Assembly (NCBI GenBank): GCA_030682255.1
Contig: JAUXOK010000028.1
Span: 528,001 to 592,000 of the forward strand
DNA from: Bacteroidota bacterium
GTDB taxonomy: Bacteria > Bacteroidota > Bacteroidia > NS11-12g > UBA955
Length of the DNA stretch: 64,000 bases
Direction: 5' to 3'
The translations under genes and the position numbers were made by a program. The notes under the pieces are model-generated. The model ran no database searches and was not told the DNA's origin. It worked only from the letters and a program-made list of their open reading frames with translations. This document shows positions 27,777 to 35,737 of this stretch, piece after piece (position 1 is the first letter of the stretch; each line of letters starts with the position of its first letter).

Positions 27777-27910
27777 AATATATGTATTTTTAAAATTTAT
27801 GAATTGAAATTGAAGGACTTCAATAACGTCCTATGATCATTTATTGACTTATCTAAGCCAATGGTTTTGAGTTTGAAATACAAAAAATATCATTCATAAA
27901 ACGATTGATT

Positions 27911-28873
27911 TCAAAAAATAAGCAAGGTTGGCGAACGAATATGAAAAACTACTTGATAGCTTTCGTTATTGGGCTTAACCAATACCTCATTCGACTTGAC
28001 CGTTATAATGCATGCCCCTTTAGATTTGATGGTGTTTTTATTCTTTTTAAATAACTTAATTTTGAGCTTTTTGGTTTTGGTAAATGCCGTATTATTTGAT
28101 TTTTTCTGATGCTTCAAAAGCTTTGGCGAAGCAGAATATTGAACATTACGTTTCAAAAAATATTGGGATGTTGAAATCAAACATTGATGTGTTGGATTCA
28201 AAAGTTTCAAAGTTGAATTCGAATATTGTTTCTTTCGATTGGAAAGTTGCTTAGGCGAAGTCAAACATTGTTCCCTACGTTTCAAACATTGCTTTGTTGA
28301 AGTCAAACATTGCTTCGTTGGACTGAAAAAGTGTTTGGGCGAAGTTAAATACTGTTCTGTTCGATTCAAACATTGTTGTGTCGAAGCTAACGGTTGCTTC
28401 TTACGATTCAACCAAGCCAAGATACAAGCTGACGGAACCAATTGTAAAGGCTCAGTGCTAGTTTTTGACTTCAACACAGCACTTTTTGAAGCCAAAATAG
28501 TAGTGTTAGAAGTCAACAAAACAGGTTTTTGGTCGAACGAAGCAAATGTTGAATCGAACATTGCTCTTGTAGACTCGAACACAACAACATTAGACTTCGA
28601 CACAACAACATTAGAAGCCAACATTTGAGTTGGCAGCTTGTATGTTGCAATTGTTGAATAGTATGATGGAGAGGTTAACTTGTATGTAGCAGATATTGAA
28701 TCGTATGTTGCGATGGTTAACTTGTATGTTGGCTTGGTTTGATTCAATATCAACGCATTTGAGCCTTTTGCCAGTAGGGTAGAACCCAACAGCAATGCCA
28801 TAGACACCAACAACACAGCCACACAGTTAAAAAACTGCGCAGTAAGGTTCGATAAGGCTCTGAAGCTTTTCAT
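27911..28873 (-). CDS. Secreted heptad-repeat protein, function unknown
   Basis: 320 residues from the ATG at 28873, which gives a signal-peptide-like helix (about 14-37, CVAVLLVSMALLLGSTLLA). A TTG at 28999 would add 42 Ser/Pro-rich residues. From residue 46 to about 245 the sequence is a degenerate 7-residue repeat, about 26 units. Examples are TIATYKL, NVVVFES, LTSTKQC, LKRREQC, LNPTHQC. The C-terminal 75 residues are Lys-rich. At DNA level the repeat has a 21-bp period, and the opposite strand stays open over part of it (28239-28628). The signal-like helix and unbroken 320-codon frame favour this strand, but codon-level proof is lacking. Could be a surface fibre or a repeat array with accidental openness. 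Confidence 0.5.
   Translation of the reverse strand: MKSFRALSNLTAQFFNCVAVLLVSMALLLGSTLLAKGSNALILNQTKPTYKLTIATYDSISATYKLTSPSYYSTIATYKLPTQMLASNVVVSKSNVVVFESTRAMFDSTFASFDQKPVLLTSNTTILASKSAVLKSKTSTEPLQLVPSACILAWLNRKKQPLASTQQCLNRTEQYLTSPKHFFSPTKQCLTSTKQCLKRREQCLTSPKQLSNRKKQYSNSTLKLLNPTHQCLISTSQYFLKRNVQYSASPKLLKHQKKSNNTAFTKTKKLKIKLFKKNKNTIKSKGACIITVKSNEVLVKPNNESYQVVFHIRSPTLLIF
28139..28738. repeat. Degenerate 21-bp tandem repeat array
   Basis: About 26 units of 21 bp, seen most clearly at 28250-28400 on the plus strand (units like TTCAAACATTGCTTNGTTGAA). The units diverge but keep phase, and there are only two short breaks in the period. It encodes the heptads of the minus-strand gene. No identical spacers or repeats of CRISPR size. 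Confidence 0.75.
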
Positions 28874-29148
28874 GTTGAGGGAGGGATTAATGGAACTTTG
28901 TTGTTGAGGGTTTCCAGCTTGTAAACTGGGGGAAGTAATTGGAGTTGATGGAGGATTCGATTCAGTGACTGTGCCCTTTTTTACCTTCCTACCATCCAAT
29001 CACTTTTAAGGGCTTTTAAACATTAACGAAGTTAGTAAAAAATTATTGTATTTGCAAGAGGAAAATTTAAAATCGACATAAAGTTAATTTATTTTATTTT
29101 GGAAATTAATAAACTATTTATTTTATTTGCAAAAACAAAATTGAAAAT
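28874..29148. other. Intergenic stretch upstream of the heptad-repeat gene
   Basis: About 275 bp. The part next to 28873 could encode an N-terminal extension of the heptad-repeat protein (TTG at 28999). The rest is AT-rich with no exact TAnnTTTG element. Divergent promoters for the heptad-repeat gene and the plus-strand cluster would have to lie here. Confidence 0.4.
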
Positions 29149-29301
29149 ATGGAAATAATCAATCTAACAAAATATTACTCCTATGTCAGAAGAATTGAAG
29201 CTTATAGGAGTTTTTGTGGTGGTGGAAAATCCTTTAGAAGTAAGGTAGGAACATGCATAGAGAACTACACCACAAATAATAACAAAACTTCAATAAAATA
29301 A
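29149..29301 (+). CDS. Possible 50-residue leader ORF
   Basis: ATG at 29149 to TAA at 29299, ending 1 nt before the next start. It encodes a short peptide with YYSYVRRIEAYRSFCGGGKS in the middle. No family recognised. Inside it lies a hairpin (ACTCCTAT at 29177-29184 with ATAGGAGT at 29204-29211) followed by T5, so the stretch may act as an attenuator or hold an unrelated terminator rather than a gene. Confidence 0.3.
   Translation: MEIINLTKYYSYVRRIEAYRSFCGGGKSFRSKVGTCIENYTTNNNKTSIK
29177..29215 (+). terminator. Hairpin with T-run in the leader of the 29.3-kb cluster
   Basis: ACTCCTAT (29177-29184) pairs with ATAGGAGT (29204-29211) over a 19-nt loop and is followed by TTTTT. It looks like a weak intrinsic terminator or attenuator before the plus-strand genes. 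Confidence 0.4.
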
Positions 29302-29302
29302 T

Positions 29303-29698
29303 ATGGAGTTAGTTTTTGTTCATTGGTTAATCAAAAAAGGACGAGAGCCTGATTTTGAAAAATATTGGCAACAAATGACAATTCATTCTGATGAAGGGCT
29401 TTACAGAGAAATACTCACAACCCCTAACAAGAATTCATTTGATCCAAAATTCCAAACATTTACTCTTGAAAATCCAAACTATACGACTTACATAAATATT
29501 GGTATTTGGGAATCATTAAGTCATTTTGATAAAGCAATTGCTAAGTATTTCCCAAATACAACTACAGAAATGAAAGAGGGTAAAACAATTCATGCAATCG
29601 AACTTGAGGATTTTGAATTTAAATTAAGAGAAAGAATAGTTTTGAGAAAAGTAATAGATAGAGGTTCTGAATTGCCAAATGCAGATATTAGAGAATAA
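29303..29698 (+). CDS. Small dimeric alpha/beta-barrel-like protein (ABM-like)
   Basis: 131 residues. The opening ELVFVHWLIKKGREPDFEKYW fits the first strand and helix of antibiotic-biosynthesis-monooxygenase-like ferredoxin-fold proteins, with YINIGIWES as the later strand. This is a fold-level guess only, and no catalytic residue can be named. It is the first sizeable gene in a plus-strand cluster of four. Confidence 0.65.
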   Translation: MELVFVHWLIKKGREPDFEKYWQQMTIHSDEGLYREILTTPNKNSFDPKFQTFTLENPNYTTYINIGIWESLSHFDKAIAKYFPNTTTEMKEGKTIHAIELEDFEFKLRERIVLRKVIDRGSELPNADIRE

Positions 29699-29720
29699 TA
29701 AATTAAAATTAATTATAAAA

Positions 29721-30317
29721 ATGATATTAGAAGAACGCTATAAAATCTTGATTGACGCAAGAAATTTTCATTATGATAATTTCAGTAAATGGATGACATA
29801 TTTTTATGTTGCAATTGGTGCTTTATTTATTGGTTACTGCACAATTCTGTCATCCAACAAAACTCTGCCAATGTTAGAATACTTACTTCCTATTTTGGGA
29901 TTTATAGTTAGTGTACTTTGGTATTGGTCAGCCAAAGGATACTACTATTGGATTATAAATTTTATAAATCTTGTGAATTATTATGAAAAAGACCTTTTAA
30001 AATTTGAAACAAAGGAAAGAGTTTATTTTGTGTTTGCTAACAAAAAGACACAGAATAATTATGGCAGTCCTCTTTCGGGTGCCAATATTTCGACATCAAA
30101 AGTTACAATTTTATTTGCGTTCTTAGTTGCAGTATCTTGGGGCTTTATTTTTTACAACAAAGTATTTACAGATAATTTTTGCAACTGTTTCTGTTCTATA
30201 TTTTTACAAATAATTCTCTCTTTATCAACAGTAATGATTTTGAGTTTTTGTATTCCAATAAATTTTTTACAAAGTAAGAATGACCACTTTCCTGATTTAG
30301 AATTAAAAGTTGACTAA
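29721..30317 (+). CDS. Membrane protein, possibly RipA-family
   Basis: About 198 residues from the ATG at 29721, which avoids overlapping the upstream gene; a start at 29679 would add 14 residues. Four hydrophobic segments: FYVAIGALFIGYCTIL, LLPILGFIVSVLWYWSA, TILFAFLVAVSWGFIFY and IFLQIILSLSTVMILSF. The N-terminal EERYKILIDARNFHYDNFSKW resembles the start of RipA-family octameric membrane proteins. Function unknown. Confidence 0.7.
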   Translation: MILEERYKILIDARNFHYDNFSKWMTYFYVAIGALFIGYCTILSSNKTLPMLEYLLPILGFIVSVLWYWSAKGYYYWIINFINLVNYYEKDLLKFETKERVYFVFANKKTQNNYGSPLSGANISTSKVTILFAFLVAVSWGFIFYNKVFTDNFCNCFCSIFLQIILSLSTVMILSFCIPINFLQSKNDHFPDLELKVD

Positions 30318-30321
30318 AATT

Positions 30322-31350
30322 ATGAAGAAACCATCAATCTTATTGCAATTGATTTGGATTTTATCGAATAATCTTTTGGGTCAAACTCAAATTGATGTTG
30401 CTGAAAACACCTTAAAAGTAAATGGTCGAAGCGAGGAAGTGTTTTATTATGGCTTTGCTGAAGGAGACCAAATTATTTTTAATTTTAATGAAGTGAATGG
30501 CAAAGAATTAAAAGAACTTGAAATTATTGAGTTGCCATATTCATCCAAATTTATGGATTATAAGACTAAAAAGATTGATAATAAAATACTCAATATTGTG
30601 AAAACAGGAATTTATAAATTTAAATTATCAAACTCATCACTCAACGGAAGAATATGTAAAATTAAAATCCAAAGAATTCCTGCATCTGATGCAACAAAAA
30701 ACTTTAATACTTCTGTTTATTGGAGAACGGTTCAAGACACAAGCTATACACCAAAAGAGGAGAAATTCATTGTTAAAAGTGATACCATTGCGCAAGATAT
30801 TTATTCTGCCAATCCACAAATATCCTCACAAAATGCTTTAAACGGAAATAAGAATTCTCAAATTATAGATTTTGTTTTGCCTCCAAATACAATCTCATGG
30901 AGCTTTTATATTGGTACAGGAAGAGAGGGCAAAGCTGAATATGAAAATGCAAGAAATAATTTCACTAAAAATGCAGCAGCTTCAATATCGAAAATGCCAG
31001 GTTATGGACCAATGGCTGCTTTAGCATTAACTGGTGTTTCGTTTTTTAACAAAGTGCAAGGTGAAGACAATGTTAAGTACTGGTTTTTGAGTAATGCAAA
31101 CAGTGTTGCACTTTTCAACTCAGGTCAAACATTTATGCAATATAAAAGAGGAGATGTAATTAACGAGGCTTCTCAAATGAAATCGCCATTGTTTGGCAAA
31201 ATATATCTTGCTTTACTAAATGATAACACAATGGATCCAATTGTAGTAACAATCAAAGTAACAGCTATTGTTGTAAACCAACAATGGAGTTCTAGAATTA
31301 TTCAAGTAATGAGTGTGTCAAACAGACTAGAGCCATATTTAAAAAACTAA
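30322..31350 (+). CDS. Secreted protein of unknown function
   Basis: About 342 residues from the ATG at 30322 with a signal peptide ending near NNLLGQTQ. A TTG at 30310 would overlap the upstream gene. The N-terminal part (about 20-115) reads as a beta-sandwich; the middle contains NTISWSFYIGTGREGKAEYEN and a Gly/Ala-rich segment (GYGPMAALALTGVSFF). No known family is recognised. It follows the membrane protein gene by 4 bp and is likely co-transcribed. Confidence 0.7.
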   Translation: MKKPSILLQLIWILSNNLLGQTQIDVAENTLKVNGRSEEVFYYGFAEGDQIIFNFNEVNGKELKELEIIELPYSSKFMDYKTKKIDNKILNIVKTGIYKFKLSNSSLNGRICKIKIQRIPASDATKNFNTSVYWRTVQDTSYTPKEEKFIVKSDTIAQDIYSANPQISSQNALNGNKNSQIIDFVLPPNTISWSFYIGTGREGKAEYENARNNFTKNAAASISKMPGYGPMAALALTGVSFFNKVQGEDNVKYWFLSNANSVALFNSGQTFMQYKRGDVINEASQMKSPLFGKIYLALLNDNTMDPIVVTIKVTAIVVNQQWSSRIIQVMSVSNRLEPYLKN

Positions 31351-31380
31351 TTATTAACTTATTTAAAAACAAAACATATA

Positions 31381-31590
31381 ATGATGATACTAATTGCAAT
31401 TTTAATACCTTGGCTATCCTTTTTTCTGAGAGGAAAAATATTTTCTGGATTATTATGCCTAATACTTCAAATAACTTTAATTGGTTGGTTACCTGCTGCT
31501 ATATGGGCTGTAATATCTAGAAACAATGCCAAAATAGATGAAAGATTAAAAAGAATGGAGAAAAATATTATAACTTCTCAATCTAAGTAA
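31381..31590 (+). CDS. YqaE/Pmp3-like small membrane protein
   Basis: 69 residues with two membrane helices: ILIAILIPWLSFFLRGKIFSG and LLCLILQITLIGWLPAAIWAV. This is the Pmp3 pattern, ending in a charged tail (AKIDERLKRMEKN). Homologues respond to salt or membrane stress; here this is inferred from family only. It is the last gene of the plus-strand cluster, 30 bp after the secreted protein. Confidence 0.8.
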   Translation: MMILIAILIPWLSFFLRGKIFSGLLCLILQITLIGWLPAAIWAVISRNNAKIDERLKRMEKNIITSQSK

Positions 31591-31862
31591 CACTTTATAA
31601 AGCAATAAGGATTTCAATACCATTCAAATTTTTGCATCTTGCAATTGCAAGAAAGGCTTGTCCGCCTCCGCCTCCATCGATGTGTTTGCTAAATCTCTAA
31701 CGATGGTTTAGCAATTGAGGTTTTTAGATACTACCAAATCATCCCAGGCAAAAACAGAAATACTGGGTTTGATATTGGGGCTATTAACAATCATGCCCAA
31801 AATATTTTTAACTTCAATCCTAATTTGAAAAAATCTTCTTATTTCAGAAACTTTTTTCTTTG
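31591..31862. other. Intergenic stretch with small palindromes next to tRNA-Ala
   Basis: No convincing gene. It holds a perfect 14-nt palindrome CTTGCAATTGCAAG (31638-31651). Two further arm pairs compete: CCATCG/CGATGG (31674-31706) and TTGCTAAA/TTTAGCAA (31686-31714). A 60-codon frame on the minus strand starts inside the tRNA and is judged spurious. Confidence 0.45.
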
Positions 31863-31936
31863 TGGAGAATATCGGATTCGAACCGATCACCTCTTCACTG
31901 CCAGCGAAGCGCTCTAGCCAAATGAGCTAATCCCCC
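31863..31936 (-). tRNA. tRNA-Ala (GGC)
   Basis: A 74-nt cloverleaf. The acceptor GGGGGAT pairs with ATTCTCC allowing two G-U. The D arm is AGCTC, the anticodon loop CTGGCAG gives GGC (Ala, codon GCC), and the T arm GGTTCGAATCC is canonical. Discriminator A; CCA is not encoded. A -7 element TATTTTTG (31949-31956) lies 12 nt upstream. Confidence 0.93.
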
Positions 31937-31948
31937 TTATTTCGAGCG

Positions 31949-31956
31949 CAAAAATA
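31949..31956 (-). promoter_or_regulatory. -7 element of tRNA-Ala
   Basis: TATTTTTG matches TAnnTTTG exactly and ends 12 nt before the tRNA 5' end. No clear TTG -33 element is found. Confidence 0.45.
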
Positions 31957-31986
31957 AACTATTTTGTCTAACCTCGAAATTTAATT

Positions 31987-32757
31987 TTAAGGATTTATTA
32001 GAAATGGAGCAGAACCATTGGTAATAATGATTTTGGCATTGGGTGAGTCTGATAAATTCTTGAATGCTTCAATGCTTTTTAATTTAATAATTTCAGGCGT
32101 TAAACCTTCTGATTGTATTAATTGTGCATCTCGTTCGCCTTTTGCTTCAATGATTTTTATCTCAGCTTGTCGTTCTGCTTGTTGTTTTAAAAATTCCATT
32201 CGCATGGCATCTTGTTCAGCTTGCAATCTTTGTTCGATTGAGTTGGCTAAACCTGGAGGCAATTGGATACTTTTCATTAAAACGGATTCAATGATGATTC
32301 CCTGACTTGTTAATATTGACCCCATTTTTTCTTTGATTGATTGCTCTATTTGAGAGCGCATACCTGAATGCATATCTTTTGCAAAAAACTGTGCACATAC
32401 ATCTGCTGATGCTGAACGAAAGATACTTGAAATGATGTTTTCGTAATTCAAACCATAGTTGTTAATCACTTTTTGCACCATGGATTTATCCAATCTGTAA
32501 AGAATTGAAATCTGTGAAACAACACTTAATCCTTCTTTGCTAGGCAAACTAATACTTAGCTCCAAATTTCTGGTTTGAATCGAAGTTTTAATCACTTTTG
32601 TAATAAATGGATTGTATAAAATTGCTCCACTTGTTTTGGCATTGTTACTAAGTTTACCAAATTTTCTTTTAATACCAATTTCACCAGGTTTAATTACAGC
32701 ACAGCCGTATAAAAACATAACACTAAAACAGATTAGAAAAAAATAATTGACTCTCAT
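31987..32757 (-). CDS. SPFH/band 7 lipoprotein (prohibitin/HflC-like)
   Basis: 256 residues. The N-terminal lipobox FLYGC sets a lipidated Cys at residue 19. The SPFH domain spans about 25-190 (GEIGIKRKFGKLSNN, SLPSKEGLSVVSQISILYRLD). An alpha-helical repeat follows with ERDAQLIQSEGLTPEIIKLKS. Such proteins scaffold membrane microdomains or proteases. It is monocistronic as far as can be seen, with a TATATTTG element at 32782-32789. Confidence 0.9.
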   Translation of the reverse strand: MRVNYFFLICFSVMFLYGCAVIKPGEIGIKRKFGKLSNNAKTSGAILYNPFITKVIKTSIQTRNLELSISLPSKEGLSVVSQISILYRLDKSMVQKVINNYGLNYENIISSIFRSASADVCAQFFAKDMHSGMRSQIEQSIKEKMGSILTSQGIIIESVLMKSIQLPPGLANSIEQRLQAEQDAMRMEFLKQQAERQAEIKIIEAKGERDAQLIQSEGLTPEIIKLKSIEAFKNLSDSPNAKIIITNGSAPFLINP

Positions 32758-32893
32758 AATATTTTATTTATTTATTTCTAACAAATATATCAATTGTTTT
32801 TCAAAGAAATAAATGCCAACATTTAAACTTCGACTAAACTATAATAATTAGAGATTAAATACCTTAATTTATTTTGAATTCTCTACCGAATAA

Positions 32894-33808
32894 TTAGAAA
32901 AAATAAGCCATATTCAATTGATAAGTTGGCTGAGTAATGGGCATGGATTCACTTCTTGTTTCAAAAACTGTTTGTTGTATTTGTGCAGAAAACATCAATC
33001 GGTTTATATATGCATCAATTCCTAGAGTTGTATTAATTCTTTCTCCTCCTGAATGCAATTTGATTATTTTGTATGATTTGTCTTTTTCAAAGTGAATATA
33101 TTGCAAACCAATTTGAGGCAGTAATTTAAATTTAGGACTGATGGTATGCCAATAAAAAGCCTGAAAACCCGTTTGATACATATTCCCCAATTGATAATCC
33201 AATTCATTTGTTGTATTTAATATCAAATTGGTTTGCCAATTCAGTCCGATTTTATTTCTTCTTACTGAAATTTGATTGTTTATCAAATAGGCATAAGCTC
33301 CAGTTCCTACTTGAAAACCAATGGGATACATGGTTTTTTCAGCATTCCTTTGTTGATATTTACCGTTTGGCAGTTTGATACCACCACCTAACCACCACAT
33401 CAATACTGTCTTATGGGTATTGGAGTCAGAATTATTAAAAAGAGAATAGTTGATTTGCATGGAGATATCACCAACACCTGAAATTCTTTGCGTTTCATCT
33501 AATAATTCACGGATATTTTGTCTAATTGGCAAATTAACAAAAGCTTGTACTTTAGGATGGAGGTAATATCTCAGCCAAACATCATCTGAAAGATAAACAT
33601 CTCTTAAAACCTCCTTTTCCCCAGATTGATTGAGAATTGTTTTAGGATGATTAAAGGCTTGGTAAGTTAATCGCAATCCAATCAGATTTTTATTGAACAT
33701 TGGCATCATGCCAGAAATAGAATTACCATTGATAGCGCAACCGCAAATATCACAGGCATAAGACATATTGAATATTGAAATGAATAGGAGGCTTAAAGCT
33801 ACTTTCAT
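32894..33808 (-). CDS. Outer-membrane-type protein with CxxCGC start (MbnH/MbnP neighbour)
   Basis: 304 residues with signal peptide ending at MSYA. The mature N-terminus has CDICGCAIN, a three-cysteine cluster. The rest is beta-rich with alternating hydrophobics (barrel-like), ending in Phe (NMAYFF). Its ATG overlaps the peroxidase stop in the shifted frame (ATGA), so they are one operon. It belongs to a small Bacteroidota family found beside MbnP-like genes; a metal-related role is inferred from context only. Confidence 0.7.
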   Translation of the reverse strand: MKVALSLLFISIFNMSYACDICGCAINGNSISGMMPMFNKNLIGLRLTYQAFNHPKTILNQSGEKEVLRDVYLSDDVWLRYYLHPKVQAFVNLPIRQNIRELLDETQRISGVGDISMQINYSLFNNSDSNTHKTVLMWWLGGGIKLPNGKYQQRNAEKTMYPIGFQVGTGAYAYLINNQISVRRNKIGLNWQTNLILNTTNELDYQLGNMYQTGFQAFYWHTISPKFKLLPQIGLQYIHFEKDKSYKIIKLHSGGERINTTLGIDAYINRLMFSAQIQQTVFETRSESMPITQPTYQLNMAYFF

Positions 33809-34831
33809 GGTTCGGAAATATTGGATTGATTAAGTAATTGGTAATCGTTGAGGGTTCTGAGAAAAGCAATGATGTCTTGTTTTTCAGTTTGGATTAAGTT
33901 GAATAGGATTTTCAAAAAAGCTTGTATCAAGGGTTTTACTGTGTTTTATTCCACTTGTGTAGTGATTAATGACTTCTTCAAGTGTTCTGAATCTGCCATC
34001 GTGCATGTAAGGATAAGTTAAAGCTACATTTCTTAAACTAGGCACTTTGAATAAGCCTTCATCTGAATGATTGAGAGTTATCAATGCGCGACCTAAGTCC
34101 TTAAATACAGAATCTAAACCATTGTTTCTAAAACTAAAGTTAGTAAACAAAGGCTCTTGATGACATGAGTTGCAATGGGTTTTAAACAAAGTATAGCCTC
34201 TGTTTTCACTTGATGAAAACGCAACTTTTCCTTGTTTAACATGATCATATTTAGATTCAAAAGAAGTGATACTGCCCATAAATTGGGTTAAAGCGTAATA
34301 CATCATTTGGTCGTCTATACTATCTTTTTTGAAAACTTGAAGAAATTTGCTTTTATAAGTTTGACTGCGGTTTAATTTTAATAAGATATTAACAATCGAT
34401 TCATTCATTTCTAAATGGTTAGTAAGAGGAGCCAATGGCATTATTTCAATATGATTAACGCCACCATCCCACATGAAATTAGGATGCCATGCTAGATTAA
34501 AAATAGGTGGACTGTTTCTTAATCCCATTCTATTATTTACACCTATACTTAATTTCATGTTGTGATCTGCAAAAGCATGGGCTTGGGCATGACATGAACC
34601 ACAAGAAATAGTGCTATCAGAAGACAAAATAGGGTCGTAAAACAACATTCGTCCCAACTGTATGCCATCATGTGTTAGTTTGTTTTTCTCAAAACCATAA
34701 ACTGGTTTTGAAACATAATCTGGATAAAACAACCCTAATGTTTGTTCGGGTTGTTCTATCTCAGACGTTTGACATGATGAAATAAAAATGAGAACGAAAA
34801 AAATCAAACTGATTTTTAGCGTTTTATTCAT
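33805..34831 (-). pseudogene. Di-haem cytochrome c peroxidase (MbnH-like), frameshifted near the 3' end
   Basis: Lipoprotein-like signal (IFFVLIFISSC) and two haem c sites: CGSCHAQAHAFADH and CNSCHQEPLFTN, plus the conserved MHDGRF loop. The uninterrupted frame stops at 33884 after NPIQLNPN (315 codons). In the +1 frame the sequence continues TEKQDIIAFLRTLND, the normal family C-terminus, and ends at a TGA that overlaps the next start. Removing one T from the plus-strand TTT at 33888-33890 restores a 341-residue protein reading IQLNPTEKQDIIAFLRTL. This is a one-base insertion, either a real mutation or a sequencing error. The family oxidises Trp or acts as peroxidase in MbnP maturation. Confidence 0.85.
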
Positions 34832-34840
34832 TTTGAAAAT

Positions 34841-35620
34841 TTAAGGGTGAATGTGATCAAAGAAAATACCGTCATAAAAATCTTTTGCCGCTTGTTTGGC
34901 GTTAGCGCCTGGCATGTGAATTTTACTAATCGTTTTTACTCCCGGATTGGTATGCCAAAACTTAGCAGGATTTGCAACAAGATGAATTTGAGGTGTTGCA
35001 CTTGGACTAACATTCAGAACTTCACCACCAAAATCAGTAGATTTAACAGTAACCACATTAAACTCACCTTGAAATCCGCCTAAATGCAAAGCATAATCTC
35101 CACTTGGAGAATTTGGAGACATGCCTTCTGCTTTTGTCATGATATAACCACTGTTCCAATTCCAAAACATGCCATTTGCTGTAGAAAGTGCTCCGGTTTG
35201 AGCGCCTGACACATTCCTAATGCTATCTACGCCCATGGTATATTGCATTTCTGTGTAAGTACCAATTGGAACATCCGCAATGCTTATGATGAGTGAACTT
35301 GGAATACTTGCATCTACAAGATGATAGCTTTCATCTTGAGACCACCAAGTGCCATCTGATTTCTTAAATTTAATATTTGAAACATAATATTTAAGAGTTG
35401 TGAATTTTAGTGTGTCTCCGGTTTTTGGTTGTTTTATATCCACACCCATTGAAAAAGGCACTAAATTCATACCCCATTTATGTTCAAACTCTAATTTCAC
35501 GGTTCCTTTTGTAGGTGTATTGTCTCCGCCAGTATCATCGTCTTTTTTACAAGAAGTAAATAGGATGGCTGTGGTTGCTATAGAAAGCAACATTATTTTG
35601 CTGAAAATATTTTTTTTCAT
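34841..35620 (-). CDS. MbnP-like copper-associated lipoprotein
   Basis: 259 residues, lipobox ILFTSC. The MbnP-like domain has the conserved KLEFEHKWG start, LKFTTLKYYVSNIKFKKSDG, QYTMGVDSIRNVSGAQTG and MFWNWNSGYIMTKAEG. MbnP proteins bind copper through a Trp-derived ligand made by the MbnH di-haem enzyme. Here the MbnH-like gene is directly downstream (9 bp), which supports the assignment. The DHIHP end carries two His residues. Confidence 0.88.
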   Translation of the reverse strand: MKKNIFSKIMLLSIATTAILFTSCKKDDDTGGDNTPTKGTVKLEFEHKWGMNLVPFSMGVDIKQPKTGDTLKFTTLKYYVSNIKFKKSDGTWWSQDESYHLVDASIPSSLIISIADVPIGTYTEMQYTMGVDSIRNVSGAQTGALSTANGMFWNWNSGYIMTKAEGMSPNSPSGDYALHLGGFQGEFNVVTVKSTDFGGEVLNVSPSATPQIHLVANPAKFWHTNPGVKTISKIHMPGANAKQAAKDFYDGIFFDHIHP

Positions 35621-35690
35621 TTTGATTATTATTAATTGTTTTTTTATTCAGTGTTTTCAAATCTGAATTGGTTTTATTGCATGTTCTGTC

Positions 35691-35709
35691 ACATCAAAAT
35701 ATTTGATGT
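35691..35709. promoter_or_regulatory. Inverted repeat upstream of the MbnP-like gene
   Basis: ACATCAAA-ATA-TTTGATGT: perfect 8-bp arms, 71 bp before the MbnP start. It may be a regulator site or a weak terminator of the upstream small gene; no U-run follows, so the former is a little more likely. Confidence 0.3.
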
Positions 35710-35737
35710 AGATTAAACAAAATACTGATTAAAAAAA

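Noticed and set aside
28239-28628. Plus-strand frame of 129 codons over the heptad region
   Set aside because: It is open because the repeat lacks stops on both strands; it has no signal peptide or flanking extension, unlike the longer minus frame. Kept only as an alternative.
28139-28738. Possible CRISPR array
   Set aside because: Period is 21 bp with no alternating identical repeat and unique spacer; units diverge gradually and encode heptads; no cas genes.
31708-31890. 60-codon minus-strand frame starting inside tRNA-Ala
   Set aside because: It overlaps the tRNA and has no family resemblance or coding features.
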